A stretch of 64,000 bases of DNA from Fructobacillus cardui (GCF_023218935.1 NZ_JAJIAL010000003.1); one strand, 5' to 3'. Shown: positions 16,901 through 26,433, numbered from the stretch's first letter. Translations and numbers: made by a program. The notes: generated by a model from the sequence alone, not told the origin.

Positions 16901-18418
16901 AATCTTCCTAAAATTCCAAAGATTAAAAACCCATTTAAAGACTTCAAGTTTCCAAAGTTGCCTAATTGGTTAAGTAAGCTTAATCCGTTTGGCCACGCCA
17001 AAAGTTCAGCCAAGGGAGCTAATAACGAAGCTAAAAATGTCAGTAAATCTGCTAGTTCTGCTAATAAAAATATTAGTAAAACTAGTAGCGCTGTTAAGAA
17101 AGCTGGGGCGTCACTTGGAAAGTCTTTCAATTCTGCATTTAATAGCATTAAGTCTGGTTCTTCTAAGATTGGTTCTTCGCTTTCGTCAGGAATTAAAAAG
17201 GCTCAAAATGCCGCTAAGTCTGGTGCTAAAGGGCTAACGAATTCGTTTAAGAGCTCTTTCAAGGGTATGGATAGCTCAGCTAAGGGAGCTTTTAATAAAT
17301 TAGTAAGTAGCGTTAAGTCTGGAATTAACAAGGCAAAATCCGCTGCTTCGAGTGGTTCTTCTGGCATTGGAAAGGCCATTAGTTCAGGTTTGAAGAATGT
17401 AAATTCTTCTGCTAAATCTGCAATGAGTGGTCTGGCTTCTTCCGTTCGTTCTGGTATTAGCAAAGCAAAAAGTGTTGCTTCGTCTGGAGCAAGTAAAATT
17501 GTTTCAACCATTAATTCTGGATTAAGCAAATTAGGAACGGTTTCATCTAGCGGTTTCAACAAGATGTCTAGTTCGATGTCTAGTTCAATGTCTAAGGTTT
17601 CAAGTGTAGCGACTAGCGGAATGGCAAAAGTTGCTGCTGCAGTCACTGCTGGGATGGCAATTGTTTACGGTGCAATTAATTCTGGAGCAAACAAATCTGT
17701 TTCTCCAATGACTAGTGCCTTCAACAAGATGGCTAGTTCCGGAACTTCGTCAAGTTCAAAAGTTGCTGGATCTATTTCAAACATTGGTTCTTCCGCTAGT
17801 TCCGCAACAAATAAAGTTAATAGTTTAGCAGCAGCTATTAATGGATTGAAGTCTAAGACCATTACTATCACTGCTAACGTTGCAGGAAAGGGAGCAAGTA
17901 AACTTGCCACTGGTACTTATGGTGCAGTTTCTGCGTTTGCTAGAATTCCTGCGTATGCTGGCGGAACTGGTGGTGGACACCAAGGTGGATTGGCATTAGT
18001 TAATGATGGCAAGGGAGAAAACTACCGTGAAGCCTACATGCTTCCGAATGGATTCATTGGACTATTTCCAAATAAACGCAACATGATTGTTGACTTACCA
18101 GCAGGCGCTCACGTCCTTAACGGGGACGATACGAAGCGAAAGTTTGGTTCTGGACTTACTCGCTATGCTGAAGGGACAGAAGGGGCTGTTGAAGCTATTA
18201 ACAACCGTAAGTCAAGCAAGGCTAACAATGGGTCTAACAATCAGCTAGCAAAGACGAAGACAGAAACAAAATTAAGCATTGGTAAGATTGAAATCAACAT
18301 TAATGACACTAGCGGAAATGCTAAAGACATGGCTGATGAAATTGGCCGACAAGTAGAGAAGAAGCTAGAAGAAGTATTGCGGAAGTTTAACAGTAACTAT
18401 TCAGCGTTAGGAGCTTAA
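13916..18418 (+). pseudogene. Tape measure protein, interrupted by an in-frame TAG
   Basis: The tape measure sets tail length and helps DNA entry. ATG 13916 follows AAAGGAGG. The frame runs to TAG 15044-15046 (after NMSDA) and then stays open in the same frame to 18418, giving about 1,500 residues in all. The first part is alanine-rich coiled coil (residues about 70-240). The later part has glycine-rich hydrophobic segments, four 20-residue NPF/KMPK repeats and a long Ser/Lys/Gly helical region, ending in a GGTGGGHQGGLALVNDGKGE domain seen in phage tape measures. CAG to TAG is the simplest change. Without suppression only 376 residues would be made from ATG 13916. Confidence 0.85.
16739..16978 (+). 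repeat. Four tandem 60-base repeats in the tape measure gene
   Basis: Four consecutive 20-residue units share the pattern K-I-K-N-P-F-x-x-W-K-M-P-K-x-x-x-P-K-x-P. The DNA copies differ at many third positions, so they are old. They form a basic, proline-rich stretch in the middle of the protein; unit number could influence tail length. Confidence 0.8.
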
Positions 18419-18420
18419 TT

Positions 18421-18993
18421 ATGACGAACAAGGGAATTATTTTAGAAAGAAATAAGGAACAAATTGTCATCTATGCTGATCAGGAGAACCAACAGTCAGA
18501 ATCAGATGTTGCTCAATATCCAGTTGAAGATGGGGGAACGATTAGCGATAATTCAAAGTTCAGTAGTAACAATGTCAACATCACTGGATATATCGTTGGT
18601 AAGGATTTTAACGAGGCAAATCGAAGAGCAACTTCTTTATACGACTGGCAACGTCAGCCAACGGCAATGATTACACTTATCAACGGTATTAATGACAGTG
18701 ATTATTTAATCAAATCATTCAATAAGAAGATTAGTGATAACAACAAAAATGCAATCTATGTTGATATCACTTTGGTTAAAATTAGGAAACCTGTCGGATC
18801 GTTTGCAGGAATGAAGAATTCAGGTCGAGTTCAACCATCAACTCCTCCGTCTGCGACATATGTGACAGTCGTTAGTGGTAATACTTATTGGGGATGGATG
18901 GTTCGATATGGGACTTCAATTCAGCAGTTGAGAGATTGGAATCATTGGCCAGACCGTTTCATCCCGATTGGCGCTAGGGCTAGAGTTAAGTGA
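18421..18993 (+). CDS. Baseplate/tail protein with C-terminal LysM domain
   Basis: This 190-residue protein has an N-terminal tail-associated domain (residues about 30-125, including NVNITGYIVGKDFNEANRRA) and a C-terminal LysM-like module with YVTVVSGNTYWGWMVRYGTS. It fills the place of the XkdP/gp53-like proteins, which bridge tail tube and baseplate hub and can bind peptidoglycan. It begins two bases after the tape measure stop. Confidence 0.75.
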   Translation: MTNKGIILERNKEQIVIYADQENQQSESDVAQYPVEDGGTISDNSKFSSNNVNITGYIVGKDFNEANRRATSLYDWQRQPTAMITLINGINDSDYLIKSFNKKISDNNKNAIYVDITLVKIRKPVGSFAGMKNSGRVQPSTPPSATYVTVVSGNTYWGWMVRYGTSIQQLRDWNHWPDRFIPIGARARVK

Positions 18994-19005
18994 GAGGAGT
19001 AGAAC

Positions 19006-19371
19006 ATGTCATTAAGACCTTATATTGATATCGATACTGACAATCTACCAGTTAGATTTGAGTTTTCGTTTGGGATAAAGACATTCAATATCGAAGTTCA
19101 CTACAACACAGTGGGCGATTTCTTCACAGTGACAATCTACGATTACAACATGAACCCAATCGTTATCGGGGAAAAGATGGTCATTAATCAGCCGCTATGG
19201 GACGCTAACTCTAACAGCAAGCTGCCAATCGAACGGATTGTACCGATGGACGAGTCGGGAAACGAGACGGAAATCACCAAAGATAACTTTGGTAAGACCG
19301 TCTTTTTGTTTCTGGACGTATTAAGCCCAGAAGACTTGGACAGAGAAAGCGGGGTGTTGAAGAATGGCTAA
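19006..19371 (+). CDS. Baseplate plug protein
   Basis: This 121-residue protein (FEFSFGIKTFNIEVHYNTVGDFFTVTIYD) matches the small baseplate plug family found between LysM tail proteins and the hub in contractile phages. It is thought to close the tail tube at the hub before contraction. The start ATG 19006 has a GAGAGGAG site, and the gene overlaps the hub gene by eight bases. Confidence 0.65.
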   Translation: MSLRPYIDIDTDNLPVRFEFSFGIKTFNIEVHYNTVGDFFTVTIYDYNMNPIVIGEKMVINQPLWDANSNSKLPIERIVPMDESGNETEITKDNFGKTVFLFLDVLSPEDLDRESGVLKNG

Positions 19372-20215
19372 TGAACAGTTTGGCTTCAATGTTAAGCTGA
19401 CCGTCAATACAGGAGATGGCATACTGACAATTGATAGTGACAACTTTGAGATTCATTTCAACGTTGAATTTAGTGATGATCCAACCCCTAGTCAAACAAA
19501 TATTCAAATTTACAATCAGAACCAAACAACAATTAACCGTTTTAAGAAAGACCAGCAGATAACATTATCGGCTGGTTTTTCTGGCGATACTGGTGTCATC
19601 TCTAATGGGAAGATTAAGTACATTCATCCTCCTGTATCTGAAGGCGGTGACAACATGTTGGAATTGGTGTGTTTTGACGGAACTGATTATTCGCATGACA
19701 ACCGTGAATTTACGGACGAAAAAGAAAATGTCAAGAGCAATCAAATACAAGTGTCTTTCACAGCCGGTGTAACTGCTCGATACGTGTTAGAAACGCTATC
19801 TAGGGCCGCTAACATTGGTTTGCAAATAGTATCTATCAGAAACGATAAGACATATGACGAGGCGTATTCTGCAAGTGGTAAGCCAATTGATTGTTTGGAA
19901 GAGGTTGCTAAATTTGCAGAAAGTAGTCTGTACTACCGACGTGGGGAACTGATTGTTCGAGATATTAACGCTGGCTATGATGAGTCGTTTACGTTAAGCG
20001 CTATTTCTGGATTGTTATCTTCACCATCAAGGGAAGAAGATGATGATTGGCAAGGATATTCTGTTCAAAGTATCTTCAATCATCGATTTGCTACAGCATC
20101 AATCATTGATATTAGTTCTCGATATGTTAAGGGGCGTTTCCGGGTTAAAAGCGGTAACCATTCATTTGATGGTGTGAGTGCGGAGACAAATCTTGAAGTC
20201 CAGGAGGAAGCATAA
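19364..20215 (+). CDS. Baseplate hub protein (gp27/XkdQ-like)
   Basis: This 283-residue beta-rich protein is in the hub position. It opens with FGFNVKLTVNTGDGILTIDSDNFEIHF-type strands, followed by a DUF-like region (ETLSRAANIGLQI, EVAKFAESSLYYRRGELIVRD) typical of hub proteins that hold the spike. It overlaps the plug gene and meets the spike gene at TAATG, so translation is coupled along this block. Confidence 0.7.
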   Translation: MANEQFGFNVKLTVNTGDGILTIDSDNFEIHFNVEFSDDPTPSQTNIQIYNQNQTTINRFKKDQQITLSAGFSGDTGVISNGKIKYIHPPVSEGGDNMLELVCFDGTDYSHDNREFTDEKENVKSNQIQVSFTAGVTARYVLETLSRAANIGLQIVSIRNDKTYDEAYSASGKPIDCLEEVAKFAESSLYYRRGELIVRDINAGYDESFTLSAISGLLSSPSREEDDDWQGYSVQSIFNHRFATASIIDISSRYVKGRFRVKSGNHSFDGVSAETNLEVQEEA

Positions 20216-20559
20216 TGGCTAAAAGAAACAACCTTAATATCTTGATGAACACAGCAGAAACTAATGTTATGAGAAAGCTAAATGTCGCTCATATTTGTTC
20301 TGTTATTTCGTTAAAAGAAAACAATAAACTGGCCACTATTCAACCTTTGGCACAGACAGATGATGGTGTTGAACGAGCAGTTTTAATTGATGTTCCAGTT
20401 ACTAAGAATTGTCAGGAATTAATCGGTGTTGGTGGAATTGTTGTTGTCTTGTTCATGGACAGAAACAGCAGCAATTTCAACGGTAGTCCTGAAACTTTTA
20501 AAATTAAAGATGAAAGGGCGCACAGTGTTAATGACGGTGTTGTTATTGGTGTCTTATGA
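20215..20559 (+). CDS. Spike protein, Gp138 N-terminal-like
   Basis: The 114-residue protein has the OB-fold pattern of the Gp138/gp45 spike group: a start with MNTAETNVMRKLNVAHICSV and the conserved GGIVVVLFMDRNSSNFNG near residues 75-92. In contractile tails this forms the membrane-piercing tip. It is short, with no distal beta-helix visible. It starts on the hub stop and overlaps the wedge gene by four bases. Confidence 0.65.
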   Translation: MAKRNNLNILMNTAETNVMRKLNVAHICSVISLKENNKLATIQPLAQTDDGVERAVLIDVPVTKNCQELIGVGGIVVVLFMDRNSSNFNGSPETFKIKDERAHSVNDGVVIGVL

Positions 20560-20909
20560 AAGATTTAGAATTGGATTCCATGACAAAAACAATTCAAATG
20601 ACTCAAAACGATATTGGCTATGTTCGTGATGACGAACAATTAGCTCAAAGTGTTTGGACACTTTTAAATACTAATTTAAGCAATATCATTCCAGGAAACG
20701 GAAACGTTATACTTGGTAAACATTTGAACGAAGAGTACATTTCGAATGTTATTAGTCGTTTGCTTGTTGATTTTGATGAACGAATTGCTACTACACAAAT
20801 TAATTCAATTTCATTTTCTAATAAAAATAGAACTCTGAAGATTGATTTGAAAATCGTCACAAAAGAGGGAGGTAATGTAGAAGTTGGAGGGAACTTAGAT
20901 GTTGGATGA
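20556..20909 (+). CDS. Baseplate wedge protein (gp25/DUF2634-like)
   Basis: This 117-residue protein fits the gp25-like wedge family in size, order and sequence. It has an N-terminal IQMTQNDIGYVRDDEQLAQSVWTLLNT and the conserved central region in which the gp25 family carries its lysozyme-like fold. It seeds sheath assembly at the baseplate. It overlaps the spike gene by four bases and baseplate J by 11. Confidence 0.7.
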   Translation: MKDLELDSMTKTIQMTQNDIGYVRDDEQLAQSVWTLLNTNLSNIIPGNGNVILGKHLNEEYISNVISRLLVDFDERIATTQINSISFSNKNRTLKIDLKIVTKEGGNVEVGGNLDVG

Positions 20910-22059
20910 AAAAGGTTTTAAAAAGAATAGTTATGAAGACATTCTTTCTGGATTGATAAAAAGCGCACAGGAACGATTCGGTGCGGATATTGCAATCGAT
21001 CAAAACAGCGTTATGGGTGGGATTTTAAGACTTGTTGCTTCAACTTATAATGAAATCGAACAAAAGCAAGAAGATAGTTATTACAGTTCGTTTGTAAGTA
21101 CTGCAACTGGTGTGTCTTTGGACAGATTGGCCAAAAATTTCGGACTTGATAGAAAATTAGACACCTATGCAATTGTTGATTTAGCTTTTGTAGGAAAGCC
21201 TGGATACGTGGTTAAGGCTAATACTAGTTACAAAAATGGTGATGGATTGATGTTTACGCTGTCTTCTGATGTTCAATTAGATAATCAAGGACGTGGAACA
21301 GGAATTGCATATGCAAATGAAACTGGCAAGAAATACAATATCTCTTCTAACAATGATTTGAAACAGGTACAACCAGTTGGAGATTTGTATAGCATTCTGA
21401 CCAAAAGCAATGCAACTGGTGGCGCTGATGCCGAAACTGACACCGAGCTTCGCAACCGTATTATGTATGCCACTAAAGGATTGAATAGTTCAACATACGG
21501 CGGGGTTGTTTCGTCAATACGTGCTGTTCCTGGTGTCACGATGGTGCGAATCGTTGAAAATCATAGCGACCAAGCAGACCAATACGGTAACCCACCATAC
21601 ACCATTCACATATATGCTTCGGGTGGCGATGATTCATTGATTGGATCAGCTATCTTCAAATCGTTAGCGATTGGGATAAACACATACGGAAAGATTTCAT
21701 TATCCGTTGAAGATGAGGCACACAATAAGCACACTGTCATGTTTGACCGGCCAACTGAAAAGCAAATACACGTTAAGGTTACCGCAACAAAGAACGACAG
21801 TTTCCCAGTTGATGGTGTTAACAAGATTAAGCAACAAATTAGCGACTATATGACCACGCTAGAAATGGGAAAGGCAGTTCGCTTTTCGTATATGTACAAA
21901 TATATCTATGACAACGTTGCTGGAATTGAATTTGCAAATGTTCTCATTGGAGTAGATGAAGACAAAGATAATCTTCAATCAAAAGACGTTATAGTTACCC
22001 CTTTCGAGTTGCCTGTTTATAATCCGGATTTGGTAAATGTGGAGGTTGTTAATGGTTAA
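20899..22059 (+). CDS. Baseplate J-like wedge protein
   Basis: This 386-residue protein is a clear baseplate J family member. It has an N-terminal helix (YEDILSGLIKSAQERFG), a central GGADAETDTELRNRIM signature near residue 175 and the SSTYGGVVSSIRAVPGV motif. It builds the wedge arms that connect hub to fibres. ATG 20899 follows GGAGG. The end overlaps the next ORF by eight bases. Confidence 0.9.
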   Translation: MLDEKGFKKNSYEDILSGLIKSAQERFGADIAIDQNSVMGGILRLVASTYNEIEQKQEDSYYSSFVSTATGVSLDRLAKNFGLDRKLDTYAIVDLAFVGKPGYVVKANTSYKNGDGLMFTLSSDVQLDNQGRGTGIAYANETGKKYNISSNNDLKQVQPVGDLYSILTKSNATGGADAETDTELRNRIMYATKGLNSSTYGGVVSSIRAVPGVTMVRIVENHSDQADQYGNPPYTIHIYASGGDDSLIGSAIFKSLAIGINTYGKISLSVEDEAHNKHTVMFDRPTEKQIHVKVTATKNDSFPVDGVNKIKQQISDYMTTLEMGKAVRFSYMYKYIYDNVAGIEFANVLIGVDEDKDNLQSKDVIVTPFELPVYNPDLVNVEVVNG

Positions 22060-22663
22060 TAAAATTAATAACTGGACACAGTTTTTAAACAAGTCAACGT
22101 TCAATCTTGACTTTGGAAGCGATAACTACAAACTGTTTGATTTGATCATGTCGCACGGCTTAGATCTTTACAATAACCTGAACCGACAAGATGACTGGAT
22201 AGATATTGACAATGCGTCTGGTGTTGCTCTTGATAACATTGGCGCTAACTATGGTGAATCTCGTGGTGAAGCTGATGATGAGTTTTATCGTTTCATGATT
22301 AAATCAAAAATTCTCGCTGCTCGTTCAAAGGGAACAACAAACGACATTATCCATCTCATTACAAAGTCGCTTAACGTTGATGCAAGCAACGTCATCGTTC
22401 GACCTGATAGATTGTATGACGAAAAAACAGATTCATTTGTTGGATCACCATACACGATTATGATCGAGCGCTTACCACTATCATTTACAACTAATGATTT
22501 TCAAAAGCGCTATTTGTTAAAGCGTATTGAGTATAGTGCTGCTGTTGGAATTAGAATCGGTAATATCAGTTTCTTGGATTATAGCAACACGTTAATGTAT
22601 GTGAGTGCATCACAGTCAGTTCGGAAAAAATATGCTGTTAAAAACGCAGTGATTGGAGTTTAA
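22052..22663 (+). CDS. Baseplate/tail protein (tail protein I / DUF2612-like)
   Basis: This 203-residue protein follows baseplate J, as the tail-protein-I or DUF2612 proteins do. The segment ASGVALDNIGANYGESRGEADDEFYRFMIKSKI near residues 55-90 is the family hallmark. I use ATG 22052, which overlaps the preceding stop region; the frame extends slightly upstream. It likely anchors the fibre to the wedge. Confidence 0.75.
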   Translation: MVNKINNWTQFLNKSTFNLDFGSDNYKLFDLIMSHGLDLYNNLNRQDDWIDIDNASGVALDNIGANYGESRGEADDEFYRFMIKSKILAARSKGTTNDIIHLITKSLNVDASNVIVRPDRLYDEKTDSFVGSPYTIMIERLPLSFTTNDFQKRYLLKRIEYSAAVGIRIGNISFLDYSNTLMYVSASQSVRKKYAVKNAVIGV

Positions 22664-22665
22664 AA

Positions 22666-23934
22666 ATGGAAAAATTTAAACCGACAGTAATATCTAAAGA
22701 ATTTATTTCATCAGTTACAGATTCGGTTCAAAATCAAAATGCAATTTCTTTTGCCGAAAGCGTGGCAAGTTCGTCATCATTGTCAGACGACCAGGCAATG
22801 AATAACAATTATCAGAAATCTCAAAGCTATTCTCGTGATGTAACTGGTATTGTTACCGGTTATAAAAACGCTGATACGAACACAATCGTGGCAAACGTTA
22901 AAGTTAGCAACCAATCATTAAGTGCTGACGTTAAAATTTCAACGATTATGATTTTTGCAAACTACAACGGAAATAAAATTCTTGTAGCAACATCACGATT
23001 AAATGAACCAGAATTGTTACCAGCATTCGATGCTGATAAGGGGACACCAGTCACGATTGAATTGGCTGTTTATATCCAGGTTTCAAATGTGGTTGATGCA
23101 AAAGTTCAATTTAATGACGCTGGGTTGGCAACTAATTCAGATTTACAGCATGTTGATTCAATGTCCGTTCATAATATCGGTAATGAAACAATTGATGGCG
23201 TTAAGACGTTTACACAGCCAATTAAAGGCGTTGCCGACATTAACGTCCGTCAACTTTGGGACGGATATGATATTGATAAATTAAAGACGACTGGTTTCTA
23301 TGTTGGAAACTACATTAAGGTGCTGCAATCATCAGTTAAGGAAAACTTCTCTTTACTCGTTGAAAACGCTGGAAACAGTTCTAGCGTTAAGCAAACTAAA
23401 GTCGTTTTCTATCAGAATGGAGAAATTAAAACGCTTGTTCGTTACTTTACCGGTACATGGTCATTGTTTACTGAAGTGCCAACTGATGATACTAGATTAG
23501 TCCATAACAGCGGTGATGAAGCTATCAGCGACCTTAAAACATTTAATGATGATGCTGTTTTTAATAAGAATGTGACGGTTACTGGAAATTTAAGAACAAG
23601 TCCTGGACAAAAAATTTATCATTCTAAAGTAACTTTGCAACCAAACTTAGATATTGATTTATATAGGATTGGAAATATCATATTAGCGCGTTTTGGTGGT
23701 CGAGGGGTGACAATAAGTTCTTGGACGCAGTTCGATGGAAAAATCCCTTTGGGTTATCGGCCAGCTTTCTTTACTAGCGCAAGTTTTTCAGTAGACGCTA
23801 ATATTCACACCGTAAATGTTTGGGAAGATGGTGGCGTTTACAACCGTTTTAGAGACGGTAACGATTCTGGCGGTGTTTATCATGACGCAGATGGATCATC
23901 AATTTGGTTTACCAAAGACGATTATCCAGAATAA
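22666..23934 (+). CDS. Tail fibre / receptor-binding protein
   Basis: This 422-residue protein has an N-terminal baseplate-attachment region (residues 1 to about 165) and two short VHN-IGNETIDGVKTF-type repeats (at about 170 and 285), which are common in phage fibres and precede trimeric shaft segments. A C-terminal beta-rich head ends in an aromatic SIWFTKDDYPE. It probably recognises the cell surface. The C-terminal third shows no family I can name, as expected for a fast-evolving binding domain. Confidence 0.75.
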   Translation: MEKFKPTVISKEFISSVTDSVQNQNAISFAESVASSSSLSDDQAMNNNYQKSQSYSRDVTGIVTGYKNADTNTIVANVKVSNQSLSADVKISTIMIFANYNGNKILVATSRLNEPELLPAFDADKGTPVTIELAVYIQVSNVVDAKVQFNDAGLATNSDLQHVDSMSVHNIGNETIDGVKTFTQPIKGVADINVRQLWDGYDIDKLKTTGFYVGNYIKVLQSSVKENFSLLVENAGNSSSVKQTKVVFYQNGEIKTLVRYFTGTWSLFTEVPTDDTRLVHNSGDEAISDLKTFNDDAVFNKNVTVTGNLRTSPGQKIYHSKVTLQPNLDIDLYRIGNIILARFGGRGVTISSWTQFDGKIPLGYRPAFFTSASFSVDANIHTVNVWEDGGVYNRFRDGNDSGGVYHDADGSSIWFTKDDYPE

Positions 23935-23945
23935 GGAGGATAGAA

Positions 23946-24287
23946 ATGACAGAAAATACACAGCAAACGGTAGATACAAGCAAATGGTATTTCAAATATG
24001 ACCCGCAAACTTACGCATTCATTCCTGGTGCGGTGCATGAACAGGTCGATAACTCAACGGAAGTTGAACCATCAGGACTGATTAATCCAGTATGGAATCC
24101 ATCAACTAATTCATGGACAGGCCAGTCGATGGAAGATTACTTGGCCGAGCAAAAAGCAAATGCTAAGCCACAGGTAGACCCACAACAACAGTTAGCTAAT
24201 TTGGCTATTCAAGTAATGGCGATGAACCAAAAACTAAATGCCCGAGTCACAGCGCTAGAAGCAGAAAAGGAGGCCAAGAATGTTTGA
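23946..24287 (+). CDS. Small tail-associated protein
   Basis: This 113-residue protein starts at ATG 23946 after AAGGAGG. It has a hydrophilic N-terminal part with aromatic residues (WYFKYDPQTYAFIPG) and a C-terminal coiled-coil (LAIQVMAMNQKLNARVTALEAEKEA). Proteins like this sit after fibre genes and may act in fibre folding or attachment. It overlaps the XkdX-like ORF. Confidence 0.6.
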   Translation: MTENTQQTVDTSKWYFKYDPQTYAFIPGAVHEQVDNSTEVEPSGLINPVWNPSTNSWTGQSMEDYLAEQKANAKPQVDPQQQLANLAIQVMAMNQKLNARVTALEAEKEAKNV

Positions 24288-24408
24288 TTTTGTAAAAGCA
24301 ATGTACCCTAATTACTGGAGTAAAGAAGACGTTCAAATGGCCGTCACGACTAAATGGGTCACGCAGGAACAGGCTGATAGCATCGTGTCTGGCGAGAATG
24401 GAGACTAA
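24280..24408 (+). CDS. XkdX-family protein
   Basis: This 42-residue ORF (MFDFVKAMYPNYWSKEDVQM and a TKWVTQEQADSIVSGE end) matches the XkdX family of short proteins encoded next to tail fibre genes. The function of the family is unknown. ATG 24280 overlaps the previous stop, with an AAAGGAGG site inside that gene, and the stop touches the next start. Confidence 0.7.
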   Translation: MFDFVKAMYPNYWSKEDVQMAVTTKWVTQEQADSIVSGENGD

Positions 24409-24810
24409 ATGAAACGTCATTTCATTAAAAACAGCCAATTGATTTTTATTTCCGTTGAACAAATATTTATGGGAATTGTGATTTTAATGCAATCGACTAA
24501 ATTGCATAATGTACTGCCACCAATTCTTGGTTGGACTGATGATGTTGTCCCGGGAATGGTTTATTTAGTTCTTGGTTCATTGTTGTTGGTGAACTCGTTA
24601 TGGGATTTCTATTGGTATCGTATTCGCATCTTTCTGTTAGCATTGTCTGCGGTTATGTGGACGATGTTAACGCTTAGCTTCGGTCTAGATATGATTTATT
24701 CACACGACGTTGAAGTAATGCCATACCTGTTCCTTGTTATAACACTGCGGATAATCTATGCTGCCTGGCAAGAACCACCACACAAGATGAAAGGCGGTGA
24801 TCACCATTAA
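24409..24810 (+). CDS. Prophage membrane protein, four predicted spans
   Basis: This 133-residue protein has hydrophobic segments at about residues 12-28, 45-65, 70-88 and 100-115, ending in a His-rich tail. Lying between fibre and holin genes, it may be a holin-like or lysis accessory protein. I do not recognise the family. It starts at ATG 24409, directly after the XkdX stop, and overlaps the next gene by 14 bases. Confidence 0.55.
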   Translation: MKRHFIKNSQLIFISVEQIFMGIVILMQSTKLHNVLPPILGWTDDVVPGMVYLVLGSLLLVNSLWDFYWYRIRIFLLALSAVMWTMLTLSFGLDMIYSHDVEVMPYLFLVITLRIIYAAWQEPPHKMKGGDHH

Positions 24811-25084
24811 TGAATCAATCGTTGCTGGTATCAGTGCAGTCGTTGGATTAGGGACTGCCTATTTAGGGTTTCGAGGCACTCATGAAAATACGATCACCTC
24901 CGTATTGTCACAAATACGTCAGGATAATCAGGAATTGAAAGAATACAATCAAAAAATACTGGAAGAAAATAGACAGTTAAGTCTACAGGTTAACAAGCTG
25001 ATTGTCCTTATACAGGAAATGAATAGTGACCTAAAGCGTTACGGTAAAGACTACAGCGAACAAATTAAAGACATTACTAAATAG
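24797..25084 (+). CDS. Membrane-anchored coiled-coil protein (XhlA-like position)
   Basis: This 95-residue protein starts at GTG 24797. It has one N-terminal transmembrane segment (residues about 8-25) followed by a long coiled coil (LKEYNQKILEENRQLSLQVNKL). Size, topology and location before the holin recall XhlA-type lysis proteins, though the orientation of the domains is reversed. A short AGCC/GGCT hairpin with seven T follows at 25085-25102. Confidence 0.5.
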   Translation: MITINESIVAGISAVVGLGTAYLGFRGTHENTITSVLSQIRQDNQELKEYNQKILEENRQLSLQVNKLIVLIQEMNSDLKRYGKDYSEQIKDITK

Positions 25085-25115
25085 CCGTTAAGGCTTTTTT
25101 TATTTGGAGGAAAAA

Positions 25116-25430
25116 ATGACATTAACAGATGTATTAATTCTGTCTGGAACGTTGCTAACGATTGCAGCACCAGCAGAACACGCCTTGGTGCGGTGGTTGC
25201 GGACTAAGACAAAGAACGGAAACTTGCAATTGTTGCTCACGTGGGCAGACCAGGCTGTAGCATTGCTTGAAAAGAGCGACTTAGGTGGCTCTGACAAGAA
25301 GCAACATGCAATTGACTATGTAGCGACTCGATTATCCGCTAACAACCTGACGGGTAAGTTCTCACAGGAACAGCTATCAGCAGTTATCGAACAAGCAGTG
25401 GCGCAATTGAACGCCACTACAACTAAATAA
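25116..25430 (+). CDS. Holin, LL-H family
   Basis: The 104-residue protein has one N-terminal membrane segment (VLILSGTLLTIAAPAEHALV) and a long amphipathic C-terminal part ending in VIEQAVAQLNA, the form of phage LL-H holins (holin_6_1). It forms lesions that time endolysin release. ATG 25116 is chosen over 25104 because TTGGAGG lies just before it. It is the gene directly before the endolysin, 11 bases apart. Confidence 0.85.
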   Translation: MTLTDVLILSGTLLTIAAPAEHALVRWLRTKTKNGNLQLLLTWADQAVALLEKSDLGGSDKKQHAIDYVATRLSANNLTGKFSQEQLSAVIEQAVAQLNATTTK

Positions 25431-25441
25431 GGAGGAAACAA

Positions 25442-26335
25442 ATGACAGTATCAGGATTGGCTACACCATTTGGATTCCAGTCGTTCCCTAATTTTACTCA
25501 GGGACGGCAGGGGAATTCAGTTAATAAAATCGTGATCCATCACATGGCCACAACTGACTATGATTCAGTTCCTGGCATTTGGAATAGTCGCCAGGCTTCA
25601 GCTCACTATGGTATTGGCCAAGACGGGCAGATTCGAGCCTATGTAGACGAAGACAACACAGCATGGCATGCAGGAGATTGGGGTACTAATTTAACGAGTA
25701 TTGGCATTGAACATGCAAACGTTAATCTAGCTCCTAACTATGACATTGCACAGACAACTATCGAATCCAGTGCTAAGTTAGTAGCAGACATTGCTAAGCG
25801 ATATGGATTTGGCCAAGTTGTGCCATACAAGAATCTATTCCCACACTCGCAATTCACTAGTACGGCATGCCCTGGTCAGTTGACTGGCAAATTGCAGGAA
25901 ATTGCTGACCGAGCTAATGCTATTAACAATGGCGGTGGATATGTGCCGACTCAAACAGCCACTTCATCACCACAACCAGTGGCGCAAACCGCTATTCAAA
26001 AGTTCCAAGCTGGTGGCGACCGTTTCGTATTGCAGGGGTCATTTATCAACGATAACTGCCAGCTCCAATATGGAATCTATCAGGTACGAGCGCAGGAGCT
26101 GACAGCAGAACCATTTGCATGGCGAGACAATGGTATCCCAACTAAGTTGCTGGAAGACTTAGACGATCCACAAGGTCGTTCATTCAATGATGGTGGACGT
26201 GTAGCGTTTAAGAAGGAGTATCAACGGGGCACGATTGATAAGTATTCTGAGAATGCCAATGCAGTTGGAATCGACTTCTTAGACGGCAACGGTATCATTT
26301 GGTTCGATGCAGACAAGTTCTGGAATCATGCTTAA
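25442..26335 (+). CDS. Endolysin: N-acetylmuramoyl-L-alanine amidase
   Basis: This 297-residue lysin has an N-terminal Amidase_2 domain (residues about 25-160) with zinc ligands in VIHHMATTDYD, the ASAHYGIGQDG segment, and H and C in HSQFTSTACPG. A short Gln/Pro/Thr linker follows, then a C-terminal wall-binding region of about 110 residues (FQAGGDRFVLQGSFINDNCQLQYGI) that I cannot assign. It cleaves the stem peptide from muramic acid after holin action. The ribosome site is AAGGAGG, and a terminator follows. Confidence 0.9.
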   Translation: MTVSGLATPFGFQSFPNFTQGRQGNSVNKIVIHHMATTDYDSVPGIWNSRQASAHYGIGQDGQIRAYVDEDNTAWHAGDWGTNLTSIGIEHANVNLAPNYDIAQTTIESSAKLVADIAKRYGFGQVVPYKNLFPHSQFTSTACPGQLTGKLQEIADRANAINNGGGYVPTQTATSSPQPVAQTAIQKFQAGGDRFVLQGSFINDNCQLQYGIYQVRAQELTAEPFAWRDNGIPTKLLEDLDDPQGRSFNDGGRVAFKKEYQRGTIDKYSENANAVGIDFLDGNGIIWFDADKFWNHA

Positions 26336-26350
26336 AAATACCTAATATTT

Positions 26351-26388
26351 AAAAATAGCAATACCAAGTACTGCTTCTATTTTTTTCA
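26351..26388 (+). terminator. Terminator after the endolysin gene
   Basis: AAAAATAG (about 26351-26358) pairs with CTATTTTT (about 26377-26384) and the T-run continues. It closes the late operon. Confidence 0.7.
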
Positions 26389-26411
26389 AAAATTAGGCGA
26401 TTATTAAAAAT

Positions 26412-26433
26412 AGGGCTTCGGCCCTGTACATAA
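26412..26433 (+). repeat. Short GC-rich hairpin with GTACATAA motif, first copy
   Basis: AGGGC-TTCG-GCCCT is followed by GTACATAA at 26426-26433. A related TTCGGGGC-GTACATAA occurs at 26644-26658. Both lie just upstream of small AT-rich ORFs. The role is unknown. Confidence 0.4.
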
